A stretch of 64,000 nucleotides of DNA, taken from positions 1-64,000 of the forward strand of contig NZ_JAAXPS010000007.1 of NCBI RefSeq assembly GCF_012396555.1, given 5' to 3'. Origin of the DNA: Facklamia miroungae (GTDB taxonomy: Bacteria; Bacillota; Bacilli; Lactobacillales; Aerococcaceae). This document shows, piece by piece, positions 36,265 to 46,215 of this stretch. Position 1 is the stretch's first letter. Each line of letters starts with the position of its first letter. Made by a program: the position numbers and the translations under genes. The notes under the pieces are model-generated. The model was given only the letters and a program-made list of their open reading frames with translations, ran no database searches and was not told the DNA's origin.

Positions 36265-36510
36265 ATGACAGAAAACCAAATAGTAGATCCATCTATTACT
36301 TTTGAACAAGCTTTGCAAGAGCTCGAAGAGATTGTACAAAAATTAGAAAGAGGCACTTTGCCTTTACAAGAAGCCTTGCAAGCCTTTCAAAAAGGTGTTT
36401 CTTTGAGCCAGTATTGTCAAAAAGAATTAACCGAAGCTGAGGCTACCGTCACAAAAATAATGACAGAATCAGGATTACAACCACTAGATGAGGAGATTAA
36501 AACAGAATGA
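36265..36510 (+). CDS. xseB: Exodeoxyribonuclease VII small subunit
   Basis: 81 residues with the two-helix motif FEQALQELEEIVQKLERGTLPLQEAL (positions 10-35) and the end LTEAEATVTKI. It binds XseA to form the active enzyme. AAAAGGAGG precedes the ATG. The stop overlaps the ispA start (ATGA). Confidence 0.95.
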   Translation: MTENQIVDPSITFEQALQELEEIVQKLERGTLPLQEALQAFQKGVSLSQYCQKELTEAEATVTKIMTESGLQPLDEEIKTE

Positions 36511-37388
36511 TACTCGGCGGCCCCTTACGTACACAATTCGAACAAGCTTTACAAGATCAGGTTGTTTCTATGCATTCCCCTCTAGAAATGGTCAAACCCA
36601 TGGTATATTCTTTAAATAGTGGTGGGAAAAGATTAAGGCCCTTACTTTTATTAACGGTGGTTGCTATTTTAAATAAGGAAAAGGTGGATAAGGCTATTTC
36701 TACTGCCATTGCTCTTGAATTTATTCATACTTATTCCTTAATTCATGATGATCTGCCTGCCATGGATGATGACGAAGTGCGAAGAGGGCAACCAACCTCT
36801 CACGTTAAATTTGATGAAGCGACTGCCATTTTAGCAGGAGATGCTCTTCAAGCGGATGCTTTTGCGATTCTTGCTCAAGATGAAAGTTTACAAGACCATC
36901 AAAAAGTCGCTCTCCTAACAGAATTGGCTCATGCAGCAGGTTCTTCAGGTATGGTGGCAGGACAATTGTATGACATTCAAGCTGAAAATAAAAACATCGA
37001 GTTTGACAAATTGCAGCAAATCCATTTGATGAAGACCGGTTTATTGTTTATTTTTGCAATGAAAGCAGCGTCAATCATTGTTGAAGTTGATCAGGAAGTA
37101 GCTAATTTAATGACAAAATTTGGTCAGCATTATGGGGTGGCATATCAAATTCATAATGACTTAAAAGATGTGGTCGATTTGAACGAGGAAGTTGATAGTT
37201 TAGCTTATTCAGATATTATTAATCAGAAGTCAACCTATCCAAGTCTTTTAGGAATTCAAGCTGCAAAGGAAAGCTTAATTGAGGAAATCCGATTAGCGCG
37301 AGTAGCGTTGGAAAGTTTAGAAACAGTATGTCATAAATCTTTTCAAGCGCTAGATAATTTTCTCATACCGCTTGAGAAATACCTTTAA
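36507..37388 (+). CDS. ispA: Farnesyl/geranyl diphosphate synthase
   Basis: 293 residues, all-helical trans-prenyltransferase. The first Asp-rich motif is HDDLPAMDDDEVRRG. The second, usually DDxxD, reads IHNDLKD with Asn in the first position. GGKRLRP binds diphosphate. It makes C15 (or C10/C20) isoprenoid diphosphate for cell-wall carriers and quinones. It overlaps xseB by four bases; xseAB-ispA-tlyA is a conserved order. The altered second motif is odd but need not abolish activity. Confidence 0.9.
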   Translation: MILGGPLRTQFEQALQDQVVSMHSPLEMVKPMVYSLNSGGKRLRPLLLLTVVAILNKEKVDKAISTAIALEFIHTYSLIHDDLPAMDDDEVRRGQPTSHVKFDEATAILAGDALQADAFAILAQDESLQDHQKVALLTELAHAAGSSGMVAGQLYDIQAENKNIEFDKLQQIHLMKTGLLFIFAMKAASIIVEVDQEVANLMTKFGQHYGVAYQIHNDLKDVVDLNEEVDSLAYSDIINQKSTYPSLLGIQAAKESLIEEIRLARVALESLETVCHKSFQALDNFLIPLEKYL

Positions 37389-37398
37389 GGAGTTAATA

Positions 37399-38214
37399 AT
37401 GAAAAAGGAACGTGTCGATAAATTAGTTGTTCAAGCAGGAATAACCCACTCACGGGAACAAGCACGTCGTTTAATCATGTCAGGTAAAATTTATGATCAA
37501 AATGATCAACGCTATGACAAACCTGGCGAAAAAATACCTACCGATCGTGAGCTTTATCTCAAAGGGAAACCCTTCCCATATGTCTCTCGTGGTGGACTAA
37601 AATTAGAAAAAGCGCTCGACTTTTTTAAAATTGATATCACTGACCATATTCTTTTAGATATCGGGGCTTCAACGGGAGGTTTTACTGATGTTGCTTTGCA
37701 AAAAGGCGCTCGTTTATCTTATGCCTTAGATGTGGGATATAATCAATTAGCCTATTCACTCCGTCAAGACCCACGAGTAGTCGTAATGGAGCGTCAAAAT
37801 TTCCGTTACTCTCGCTTAGAGGATTTTACAAAAGGACAACCAACCATCGCTTCAATAGATGTTTCTTTTATTTCACTCTCATTAATATTACCCCCTTTAC
37901 AGGCAATATTGAAAAAAGGTGCTTCAGTGATTGCCTTAATCAAACCTCAGTTTGAAGCAGGACCTAGTCGTATAGGGAAAAAAGGTGTTATAAAAGACCC
38001 GGTTGTTCATCAAGAGGTGTTAGAAGAAGTGATGGCATTTATTACCGATATTGGTTTTATTGTGAAAGACCTAACTTATTCACCAATAACAGGTGGAGAA
38101 GGTAATATCGAGTATTTGGTGCACTTACTTCATGAAGATCAACCTGGAAACCTCAGTCATTTAACCATTGATATTGCAAAAGTCGTGGAAGAGAGCCATC
38201 AAACTTTTGAATAA
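37399..38214 (+). CDS. TlyA-family rRNA ribose methyltransferase
   Basis: 271 residues. An S4 RNA-binding domain (about 5-65, MKKERVDKLVVQAG start) precedes an FtsJ-like methyltransferase domain with LLDIGASTGGFTDVALQKGA and LDVGYNQL. TlyA relatives (YqxC) put 2'-O-methyl groups on rRNA. ATG 37399 has AAGGAG 7 bases upstream; an earlier in-frame start would overlap ispA. In bacilli argR usually lies between this gene and recN; here it is missing. Confidence 0.9.
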   Translation: MKKERVDKLVVQAGITHSREQARRLIMSGKIYDQNDQRYDKPGEKIPTDRELYLKGKPFPYVSRGGLKLEKALDFFKIDITDHILLDIGASTGGFTDVALQKGARLSYALDVGYNQLAYSLRQDPRVVVMERQNFRYSRLEDFTKGQPTIASIDVSFISLSLILPPLQAILKKGASVIALIKPQFEAGPSRIGKKGVIKDPVVHQEVLEEVMAFITDIGFIVKDLTYSPITGGEGNIEYLVHLLHEDQPGNLSHLTIDIAKVVEESHQTFE

Positions 38215-38234
38215 AATCAGTAAAGAGGTGTCTT

Positions 38235-39959
38235 ATGTTAATTAGTTTAAGAATTGAAAACTTTGCCATTATTGACCAAGTTTCTATCGATTTTAGTGAA
38301 AGAATGACGGTTCTTTCCGGAGAAACTGGTGCCGGTAAATCAATAATTATTGATGCGATTGGTATTTTATGTGGGGGTAGGGGATCGACTGATTTTATTC
38401 GTAAAGGGAGTCAAAACCTTTTTATTGAAGGGCTATTCAGTCTGCAGAAAAATGAGAAACTCTTATTGCAATTGGAAGAAATAGGGATCAAGATCGAAGA
38501 TCCAGAAGATGCTCTTCTCATTCAAAGAGAAATTCACAAGAGCGGACGCAATGTCATTAAAGTTAATCAAAGACCTGTCAATGTTACCATGCTAAAACAA
38601 ATTGGACGTTATTTAGTTGATATCCATGGTCAAAATGAGCATCAAGCGCTCTTAGATTCGTCAAGACATCTTGAATTATTAGACCTATATGCTACAGAGT
38701 CATTAGAAGTGATTAAGGAGGAATATCAGGTTTCTTTTGCTCTTTATCGTGATCTAAGACAGACCTTATTGAGTAAAAAGTTTGATGAACAAGAAGCACT
38801 CCAGCGCTTAAATTTTCTCGAATTTCAGTTTGAAGAACTAAATAGTTTAGATTTAGTCGCTGATGAGGATCAAGAATTACTCCAGCAGAGTAAGAAGATG
38901 CAAAATGCTCAAGTTATGAACCAACATCTGAGCGAAATTAACCAGTTAATGACCGATCAAGAAGGAAGTGTCGACCAACAAATAGAACGTGTACTCTATT
39001 TGCTGCAAACGTTAGGTAGGCTTGAGGATCAATATTTATCTTTTGCAGAGCGCTTAAGTGGTTTTCAAATAGATTTGAAAGAGTTAAGTCGTGAAATTGC
39101 ATTTTCTCTTGATATTCCGGATTATGATGACCAAGTTATTGATGCGATTCAAAAGAGATTGAGTCAACTAGAAAAAGTACAAAAAAAATATGGACGCACA
39201 ATTGAAGATTTGATAAGCTATCAGCTTGAGTTGGCAAAGGAAATCGATCAAATTAAAAACTTTGAAAACTATCAAAAACAAACACAAGACGCTTTTTTAA
39301 AAGCCTATCAAGAAACCTACTATTTAGCACATAAAATAAGTGTTCTTCGCCAAGAAGCAGCTAAAAAAATTACTTCAGAAGTGGAAGATCAGTTAAAAGA
39401 ACTCTATATGCCTTATACTGAATTTCAAGTAAAAATCAGTCAGGTCGAAGAGGACTCTAGTATGCGATCTTTCTTTCCCGAAACACTCTTACGTTTAAAT
39501 GAAACAGGCCTTGACCAAGTCGAATTTTATGCAGTGACAAACTTAGGTGAAGAAAGTCAACCGCTGGCTAGAATTGCGTCAGGTGGGGAACTTTCTCGAT
39601 TTATGTTAGCTTTGAAAACGATTTTCGCTCGAAATCAAGCTGTTGAGACTTTGATCTTTGATGAAATTGATACAGGCGTTTCTGGTCGAGTTGCGAGTGC
39701 GATAGCGAGTAAGATGGCTAAGATTGGCCAAACCAAACAAGTGCTATGTATCACACATTTAGCCCAAGTAGCTGCTGCTGCAAACCAGCAATTAATTATT
39801 AGTAAAGAAATTAACCAAGAACGTACAATCACACAAGTTGATTATTTAACTGAAGAAGAAAGAGTGGCCATGATTGCTAGCATGATGTCCGGTGAAGTGC
39901 AGTCTGATTCAAGTCTGCAAGTAGCTCAAGATCTGCTTACATCCTATCAAAATAACTAG
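38235..39959 (+). CDS. recN: DNA repair protein RecN
   Basis: 574 residues, SMC-like. The N-terminal ATPase half has Walker A SGETGAGKSIIIDA, then a coiled coil (about 150-370). The C-terminal half has ASGGELSRFMLALK and Walker B LIFDEIDTGVSG. It acts early at double-strand breaks. AGAGGTG precedes the ATG. It lies 20 bases after the tlyA-type gene and 11 before miaA. Confidence 0.96.
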   Translation: MLISLRIENFAIIDQVSIDFSERMTVLSGETGAGKSIIIDAIGILCGGRGSTDFIRKGSQNLFIEGLFSLQKNEKLLLQLEEIGIKIEDPEDALLIQREIHKSGRNVIKVNQRPVNVTMLKQIGRYLVDIHGQNEHQALLDSSRHLELLDLYATESLEVIKEEYQVSFALYRDLRQTLLSKKFDEQEALQRLNFLEFQFEELNSLDLVADEDQELLQQSKKMQNAQVMNQHLSEINQLMTDQEGSVDQQIERVLYLLQTLGRLEDQYLSFAERLSGFQIDLKELSREIAFSLDIPDYDDQVIDAIQKRLSQLEKVQKKYGRTIEDLISYQLELAKEIDQIKNFENYQKQTQDAFLKAYQETYYLAHKISVLRQEAAKKITSEVEDQLKELYMPYTEFQVKISQVEEDSSMRSFFPETLLRLNETGLDQVEFYAVTNLGEESQPLARIASGGELSRFMLALKTIFARNQAVETLIFDEIDTGVSGRVASAIASKMAKIGQTKQVLCITHLAQVAAAANQQLIISKEINQERTITQVDYLTEEERVAMIASMMSGEVQSDSSLQVAQDLLTSYQNN

Positions 39960-39970
39960 GAGGTTTTATC

Positions 39971-40924
39971 TTGAATAAACTACCGATAGTAGTCATTGCT
40001 GGACCTACAGGGGTTGGTAAAACGGCACTATCCGTTAAAATGGCTAAACGCTTTAATGGACAGGTTATTAATGCCGATTCGATGCAAGTATACCGTGGCT
40101 TGGATATCGGAACCGGCAAGATTACCCTTGAAGAAATGGAAGGTGTCGAACATCATCTTTTAGATATTTGTCATCCTGAAGAAAACTATGATGCCAGTCA
40201 ATTTCAAAAAGATGCTAGCCAAGTAATTAAGAAAATTTATGAGGAAGGGGGCTTACCATTTCTTGTTGGTGGCACAGGCCTTTATTTAGAAGGCTTACTC
40301 TACGATCTTTCTTTTGGTGGAGAGCGCTCAATGGACCCCCAATATCGTCAAAGCTTAGAGGCAAGGTTGGAAAGAGAAGGTGCATCGATTCTTTGGCAAG
40401 AATTGAATGCTATCGATCCATTAGCAGCAAAAAAGATCCCTATACAAAATGGAAGGCGAATCATCCGAGCCTTAGAAGTAATTAATCAGACAGGAAAACT
40501 TTTTTCAAGCCAATCAGAAATAACTAATCGTCAGTCTCGGTTTAAAGAACTTTTAATCATCTTAAATCGTCCCCGTGAAGAACTGTATGACCGGATTAAT
40601 CGGAGGGTGGAGATGATGCTTAAGCAGGGGCTGGAAACTGAAGCCCGCCATCTTTTTCAAGGTAAAGAAAATGTTAATTTTTCCAGTATGAAGGGCATCG
40701 GTTACAAAGAATGGTTACCTTATTTCGAAGAACAACAATCATATGAAGACACCGTTGCAAATATCCAACAAAATAGTCGGCGTTATGCAAAAAGACAATT
40801 GACTTGGTATCGTAATCGAATGAAAAATCAACATTGGATTGATTTAAGTAAACCGGATTATGAAAATCAAGCAGAAGCTTTAATATCAGAATTTCTAGAT
40901 GAAATTAAAAAGGAGAAACAATGA
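39971..40924 (+). CDS. miaA: tRNA dimethylallyltransferase
   Basis: 317 residues. The P-loop is AGPTGVGKTAL and the family motif INADSMQVYRGLDIGT follows. GGTGLY and the C-terminal RRYAKRQLTWYRN are typical. It adds the dimethylallyl group to A37 of tRNAs that read codons starting with U, using DMAPP from the same isoprenoid pathway as IspA. The start is TTG with AGGAGG 9 bases before. It overlaps hflX by 4 bases. Confidence 0.96.
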   Translation: MNKLPIVVIAGPTGVGKTALSVKMAKRFNGQVINADSMQVYRGLDIGTGKITLEEMEGVEHHLLDICHPEENYDASQFQKDASQVIKKIYEEGGLPFLVGGTGLYLEGLLYDLSFGGERSMDPQYRQSLEARLEREGASILWQELNAIDPLAAKKIPIQNGRRIIRALEVINQTGKLFSSQSEITNRQSRFKELLIILNRPREELYDRINRRVEMMLKQGLETEARHLFQGKENVNFSSMKGIGYKEWLPYFEEQQSYEDTVANIQQNSRRYAKRQLTWYRNRMKNQHWIDLSKPDYENQAEALISEFLDEIKKEKQ

Positions 40925-42162
40925 TCGAAACCAGTAAAGGCCCAGAACGGGTCCTAATAGTAGGAATTCAAACAGAAGCATACCAAGATGATCGCTTCAT
41001 AGAGTTGATTTCAGAAATGGAATCCTTAACCCAAACGGCAGAAGGGATTGTTATAAAAACAATTATTCAAAAACTACCAAGGCTTAATCACCATTCTGCT
41101 GTAGGATCAGGTAAATTGGAAGAAATCAGATTGTATGTAGAAAGTGATGCTATTGACTTAGTCATTTTCTTTAACTCACTTTCACCTAGTATGAATAAGG
41201 TGATTGAAGCTGAACTAGGTGTTAAGGTGATTGACCGTGTACAACTCATTCTAGATATATTTGCAATGCGAGCTAAAAGCCGAGAAGGGAAACTACAGGT
41301 TGGGTTGGCTCAATATCAATACCTATTGCCAAGAATTGGCGGACAGGGAAAATCTCTTTCACGTTTAGGAGGAGGCATTGGAACGAGAGGGCCTGGTGAA
41401 ACTCAATTAGAAACCGATCGACGCCATATCCGTTCACGGATTAACCAGATCAAAAAAGAGTTAAAAGAAGTTGCTCAACACCGTAAACGTACACGAGAAA
41501 ACCGCTATAATGGTCGTGAATTTAATATCGGTCTTGTCGGGTATACTAACGCCGGAAAGTCGACTATTTTAAGTCGAATAACAGAAAGTGAAACTTTTGT
41601 ACAGAACCAATTATTTGCAACACTTGACCCACTTACTCGACAGTTTTCGATTCACGGACACCCAATGTTTACCTTAACAGACACAGTCGGGTTCATTGAA
41701 GAATTACCGACTCAATTGATCGAATCATTTAAGTCAACCTTAGAAGAAATACGATACATGGATGTCTTATTGCATGTGGTAGATGCCTCAAATCCTGCCC
41801 ATCTTATGCATGAAGAAACAGTTAACCGCATTTTAAAAGACATTGAAGCAGATCACATTCCAGTTTTAACTGTCTATAATAAGAAAGATATGATTGATGA
41901 GTCCTTTGTGGCTATACAAAAGCCCAATATTACGATTTCTGCTCTAAACAATAAGGATATTGAAGAACTAAAAGAAGCAATTTGGAATCTTTGTATTCAG
42001 TCAGCAGAGGCCTATTCTGTAAAAGTACTTCCAGAAGAAGCAGATCTCTTATCGCTGTATCAGCAAAAAACGCTTGTTAAAAGCTTGGAATTTGATGAAG
42101 AAAATCAATATTACCGTGTGAGTGGTTACCGTCGCAAGCAGAACGATAAAAATGACATATAA
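40921..42162 (+). CDS. hflX: GTPase HflX
   Basis: 413 residues. The HflX N-terminal domain ends in GGIGTRGPGETQLETDRR. The G domain has G1 GYTNAGKST, G3 DTVGF and G4 NKKD. HflX binds the 50S subunit and splits stalled ribosomes after stress. miaA-hflX is a conserved pair. The ATGA overlap gives translational coupling. Confidence 0.95.
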   Translation: MIETSKGPERVLIVGIQTEAYQDDRFIELISEMESLTQTAEGIVIKTIIQKLPRLNHHSAVGSGKLEEIRLYVESDAIDLVIFFNSLSPSMNKVIEAELGVKVIDRVQLILDIFAMRAKSREGKLQVGLAQYQYLLPRIGGQGKSLSRLGGGIGTRGPGETQLETDRRHIRSRINQIKKELKEVAQHRKRTRENRYNGREFNIGLVGYTNAGKSTILSRITESETFVQNQLFATLDPLTRQFSIHGHPMFTLTDTVGFIEELPTQLIESFKSTLEEIRYMDVLLHVVDASNPAHLMHEETVNRILKDIEADHIPVLTVYNKKDMIDESFVAIQKPNITISALNNKDIEELKEAIWNLCIQSAEAYSVKVLPEEADLLSLYQQKTLVKSLEFDEENQYYRVSGYRRKQNDKNDI

Positions 42163-42174
42163 AGGAGGAAAAAA

Positions 42175-42741
42175 ATGTTAACGATGAAAGATATTATTAA
42201 AGAAGGTCACCCAACCTTGCGGTTAAAAGCAAAAAAGGTAACTTTCCCAATGGATCCTTCGTTAAAACAAAAAGCCATGGAAATGTTAGAATTCCTAAAG
42301 AATAGTCAAGATAAGGAAAAAGCAGAAAAATATGGATTAAGACCAGGAGTAGGTTTAGCGGCTCCTCAAATAAATATAAGCAAACAGATATTTGCTATGC
42401 ATATTTATCAATTTGATGATGAAGGCAACATTTCTGGTGAAGAAATGAGTCAAATTTTCGTTAACCCAGTGATTACGAGACACTCTGTTCAGGAAGTCGC
42501 TTTAAGTGAAGGTGAAGGGTGCTTATCAGTGGATCGTGAAGTAGAAGGTTATGTGCCTCGTCCACAAAGAATAACACTCAAGTATCAAGATCTGGAAGGG
42601 AATGAACATAGTTTAAAATTAAGGAATTATCAAGCTGTGGTAGCTCAGCATGAAATTGATCATTTGCATGGTATCATGTTTTATGATCATATTAATGAGC
42701 AAGCTCCGTGGTACGCTAAAGAAGATTTACACCTCATTTGA
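42175..42741 (+). CDS. def: Peptide deformylase
   Basis: 188 residues with all three motifs: GVGLAAPQI, EGCLSV (metal Cys) and QHEIDHLHG (metal His pair and catalytic Glu). The insert-containing form is the type 2 enzyme of Gram-positives. It removes formyl from new proteins at the ribosome. AAAGGAGG precedes the ATG. It lies 12 bases after hflX. Confidence 0.95.
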   Translation: MLTMKDIIKEGHPTLRLKAKKVTFPMDPSLKQKAMEMLEFLKNSQDKEKAEKYGLRPGVGLAAPQINISKQIFAMHIYQFDDEGNISGEEMSQIFVNPVITRHSVQEVALSEGEGCLSVDREVEGYVPRPQRITLKYQDLEGNEHSLKLRNYQAVVAQHEIDHLHGIMFYDHINEQAPWYAKEDLHLI

Positions 42742-42835
42742 TTCCTCAATAAACAAATATGTTTTGGCATTGTTTGAAGTGAAATTTCTATGGTATAATA
42801 CATGAGTAATTTGAAAGAAGTTAGGAGAAGATAAG

Positions 42836-43399
42836 ATGATTTCAGCAACCGATTTAAAAGCCGGTATGACTTTTGTGGATAATGGGAACTTAATTAAGGT
42901 ATTAGAAGCAAGCCACCACAAACCAGGTAAGGGTAACACTGTTATGCGTATGAAACTTCGTAATGTGCGTACAGGGGCAACATACGATACTACTTTTCGA
43001 CCTGATGAAAAATTTGAACGTGCCTACTTAGATACGAAAGAAGTCCAATATCTTTATAAGATGGATGGAATGGCTGTCTTCATGGATCTTGAGACATACG
43101 AACAGTATGAGTTACCTGCGGATACTATTGAAAATGAATTGCTATATTTGTTAGATAATATGCATTGTAAAATACAATTCTTTGGTCAAGAAGTAATTGG
43201 GGTTGAATTGCCAGGCACAGTAGTATTGACCGTTTCTGAAACTCAACCTTCGATCAAGGGTGCAACAGTAACAGGATCCGGTAAACCTGCTACAATGGAA
43301 ACAGGTCTCGTTGTCAATGTTCCTGACTTTATTGAAGCTGGCGAATCCCTAGAAATTGGAACATCTGATGGTTCATACAAAGGTAGAGCTAATAAATAA
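42836..43399 (+). CDS. efp: Translation elongation factor P
   Basis: 187 residues with three beta-barrel domains. The loop HHKPGKGN carries the conserved Lys that enters the peptidyl-transferase centre. The C-terminal [11 protein letters not shown] is close to the family signature. EF-P rescues ribosomes at polyproline. A TATAAT at 42794-42799 precedes it, so it has its own promoter. In many relatives efp follows the M24 peptidase gene; here it is about 11 kb away. Confidence 0.96.
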   Translation: MISATDLKAGMTFVDNGNLIKVLEASHHKPGKGNTVMRMKLRNVRTGATYDTTFRPDEKFERAYLDTKEVQYLYKMDGMAVFMDLETYEQYELPADTIENELLYLLDNMHCKIQFFGQEVIGVELPGTVVLTVSETQPSIKGATVTGSGKPATMETGLVVNVPDFIEAGESLEIGTSDGSYKGRANK

Positions 43400-43406
43400 T
43401 AAAAAA

Positions 43407-43431
43407 AACTCAGCTTTGGCTGAGTTTTTTT
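43407..43431 (+). terminator. Terminator after efp
   Basis: A stem AAACTCAGC/GCTGAGTTT (43407-43425) is followed by Ts. It is close in form to the csp terminators. Confidence 0.88.
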
Positions 43432-43490
43432 ATGCTTAAAAATAATCGTTACTTTCATAGGAGCTCAATTATTAATATATTAACTGTTAT

Positions 43491-43530
43491 TAAAAAGAAC
43501 CTTGTTGAGATAATTACCCAACAAGGTTCT
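43491..43530 (-). terminator. Terminator of the secreted rhodanese gene
   Basis: A 12-base perfect stem AGAACCTTGTTG/CAACAAGGTTCT (43496-43507, 43519-43530) lies just beyond the stop codon. On the minus strand TTTTTAATA follows. Confidence 0.85.
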
Positions 43531-43535
43531 AAATG

Positions 43536-44495
43536 TTATTTTTCTACTTCATTGATAGTCGCCCAGTTATAATAAGATCCTTCATAGTTTTTGACCTTTT
43601 TAAAGCCTAGCATTTCCATTATTAATTGCATATAAGCTGAACGAATACCTCCTGTACAATAAGTAACTATAGCATCCTCTTTATTTAATCCCTCATCTAG
43701 AAAAAGAGCTTCTAATTCTTTGTTAGATTTCAATAAATCATTTTCATTATATAAAGCGGTGTATGGGATATTTATTGCGCCGGGAATATGGCCACCTTTT
43801 GCTTCCCCATAATATGTTGCACCTTCATATTCATCTTTTTCACGGGTGTCAATAATTTTATAATCTGCCAGGGATTCTGTTAACTCCTGTGTATCAATAA
43901 TTGCATCACGACTAATTTCATCAATTGATACTTCAACCGGCTTGAAATCAATGTTTCCTTTATCTAGCTCTATTTCTGATTTTGAAATGGCTTGGAAACC
44001 GCCGTCAACCATTTTTAGCTTTTGATAGCCAGCCGCTTTAAGGACCCAAAGGATACGACCGTCATCCCCCCAGCCTGCATTAGCAACAGAATAGAGAATA
44101 ATTTCTTTGGCAGGATCAATTCCTAATTCGCCTAATTTTTTTGCAAGATCTTTCTTAGCTAGGATATGTCCCCAACCTTCTTCGCCGGGTTTTTTATCTT
44201 CAACATCCGCTAAATCTTGCCAAGTCATAGCAAGAGCACCTGGCACATGGCCTTTACTAGCTTCTTTCGTTCCTCGGGTATCAATTATGATCGTGCTAGG
44301 GTCATAAATTTTTGATGCTAAGTAGTCAACATCAACAATAAAGTCACCCGAAAATTGTTTCGAATCAATTGCGGCTTCTTCAACAGCTGTTACTTCATCA
44401 TGTATTGTATTAGTCGCATTAACAATAAACGGATTAGTGGAAATCAAAATACAAGATAGAAAAAAGAATATGACTGAATTTGTGAATTTTTTCAT
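43536..44495 (-). CDS. Secreted two-domain rhodanese (sulfurtransferase)
   Basis: 319 residues. A signal peptide (about 1-27, MKKFTNSVIFFFLSC start, cleavage near VNA) is followed by two rhodanese domains. The first (about 55-170) has IIDTRGTKEASKGHVPGA but SVANAGWGDDG where the active Cys would be, so it is probably inactive. The second (about 200-318) has the active loop YCTGGIRSAY. These enzymes move sulfane sulfur from thiosulfate or 3-mercaptopyruvate to a thiol acceptor. The AGGAGGG ribosome site is strong. It is monocistronic, with a promoter and possible operator upstream. Confidence 0.85.
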   Translation of the reverse strand: MKKFTNSVIFFFLSCILISTNPFIVNATNTIHDEVTAVEEAAIDSKQFSGDFIVDVDYLASKIYDPSTIIIDTRGTKEASKGHVPGALAMTWQDLADVEDKKPGEEGWGHILAKKDLAKKLGELGIDPAKEIILYSVANAGWGDDGRILWVLKAAGYQKLKMVDGGFQAISKSEIELDKGNIDFKPVEVSIDEISRDAIIDTQELTESLADYKIIDTREKDEYEGATYYGEAKGGHIPGAINIPYTALYNENDLLKSNKELEALFLDEGLNKEDAIVTYCTGGIRSAYMQLIMEMLGFKKVKNYEGSYYNWATINEVEK

Positions 44496-44555
44496 AATAT
44501 CCCTCCTGAGAATATTCTAGTCTTTTTAAAAACGAAATGATAGTCGCTATTCATG

Positions 44556-44591
44556 AGTGTTTTTAATAAACACTAGCTATTTATCAGTATA
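44556..44591 (-). promoter_or_regulatory. -10 box and possible operator of the secreted rhodanese gene
   Basis: On the minus strand a TATACT (44586-44591) is followed 12 bases later by the inverted repeat AGTGTTT-ATTAA-AAACACT (44556-44574), placed at about +5 to +23. No good -35 is visible. The position fits a repressor site. Confidence 0.4.
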
Positions 44592-44668
44592 GTAGCCAAA
44601 GTCATCAATTATTTTGAAAATTCAAGATCAAAAAAATAATTAGTGTTGTTAAATAGAAATTTTGTGTT

Positions 44669-44724
44669 CAAAAAAACACTACTTAGAGAAATCTGATTTT
44701 ATCAGTTAACCCTTAAGTAGTGTT
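44669..44724 (-). terminator. Terminator of the tRNA-Arg gene
   Basis: The arms AACACTACTTA and TAAGTAGTGTT (44713-44724 and 44675-44685) form a long stem. Minus-strand reading ends in seven Ts. Confidence 0.85.
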
Positions 44725-44738
44725 ATAGTTATATTAGA

Positions 44739-44812
44739 TATGCCAGGCAGGATTCGAACCTGCGACCTACGGTTTAGAAGACCGTTGCTCTATCCAGCTG
44801 AGCTACTAGCAC
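44739..44812 (-). tRNA. tRNA-Arg (anticodon TCT)
   Basis: On the minus strand the 74-base gene begins GTGCTAG and ends CTGGCAT plus the discriminator A. The acceptor stem includes two G-T pairs. The D-arm AGCTCAGCTGGATAGAGC, anticodon stem ACGGT/ACCGT with loop CTTCTAA, and T-arm GCAGGTTCGAATCCTGC all fit. CCA is not encoded. It reads AGA/AGG codons and stands alone with its own terminator. Confidence 0.95.
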
Positions 44813-45001
44813 ATAACAACTACATTATTATAAGTTCTTTTTTAAAATTTGTCAAGTCAAATTTTAAAAATAGGCACAACTGCTACAGTTTCTCACAATT
44901 AACTATAACAGATGTGACAGTTAATTTTGTGCATAATTTCTCAAACTTTCCATTATAAAGCTAGTAAATAATTGTAATCGCACCCACTCACTATCTTTCC
45001 C

Positions 45002-45070
45002 TTGCAATTGATTAATTAAGATGGTATCGTTTAATGTGAGCAAATATTGCTACAGTTTTATTTCAACTGT
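45002..45070 (+). promoter_or_regulatory. Possible pdh operon promoter with downstream inverted repeat
   Basis: TTGCAA (45002-45007), spacer 17, TATCGT (45025-45030) is a modest promoter. An inverted repeat ACAGTT/AACTGT (45052-45057, 45065-45070) follows near +15. The motif TACAGTT also occurs at 44884 with a second inverted repeat (44894-44931). This may mark regulator binding. Confidence 0.35.
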
Positions 45071-45088
45071 TATGAAGTCAAAAAATGA

Positions 45089-46213
<1,125 letters not shown>

Positions 46214-46215
46214 TT

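Noticed and set aside
44740-44958. Protein-coding frame on the plus strand over the tRNA
   Set aside because: It is the reverse complement of tRNA-Arg and its flank, with no ribosome site.
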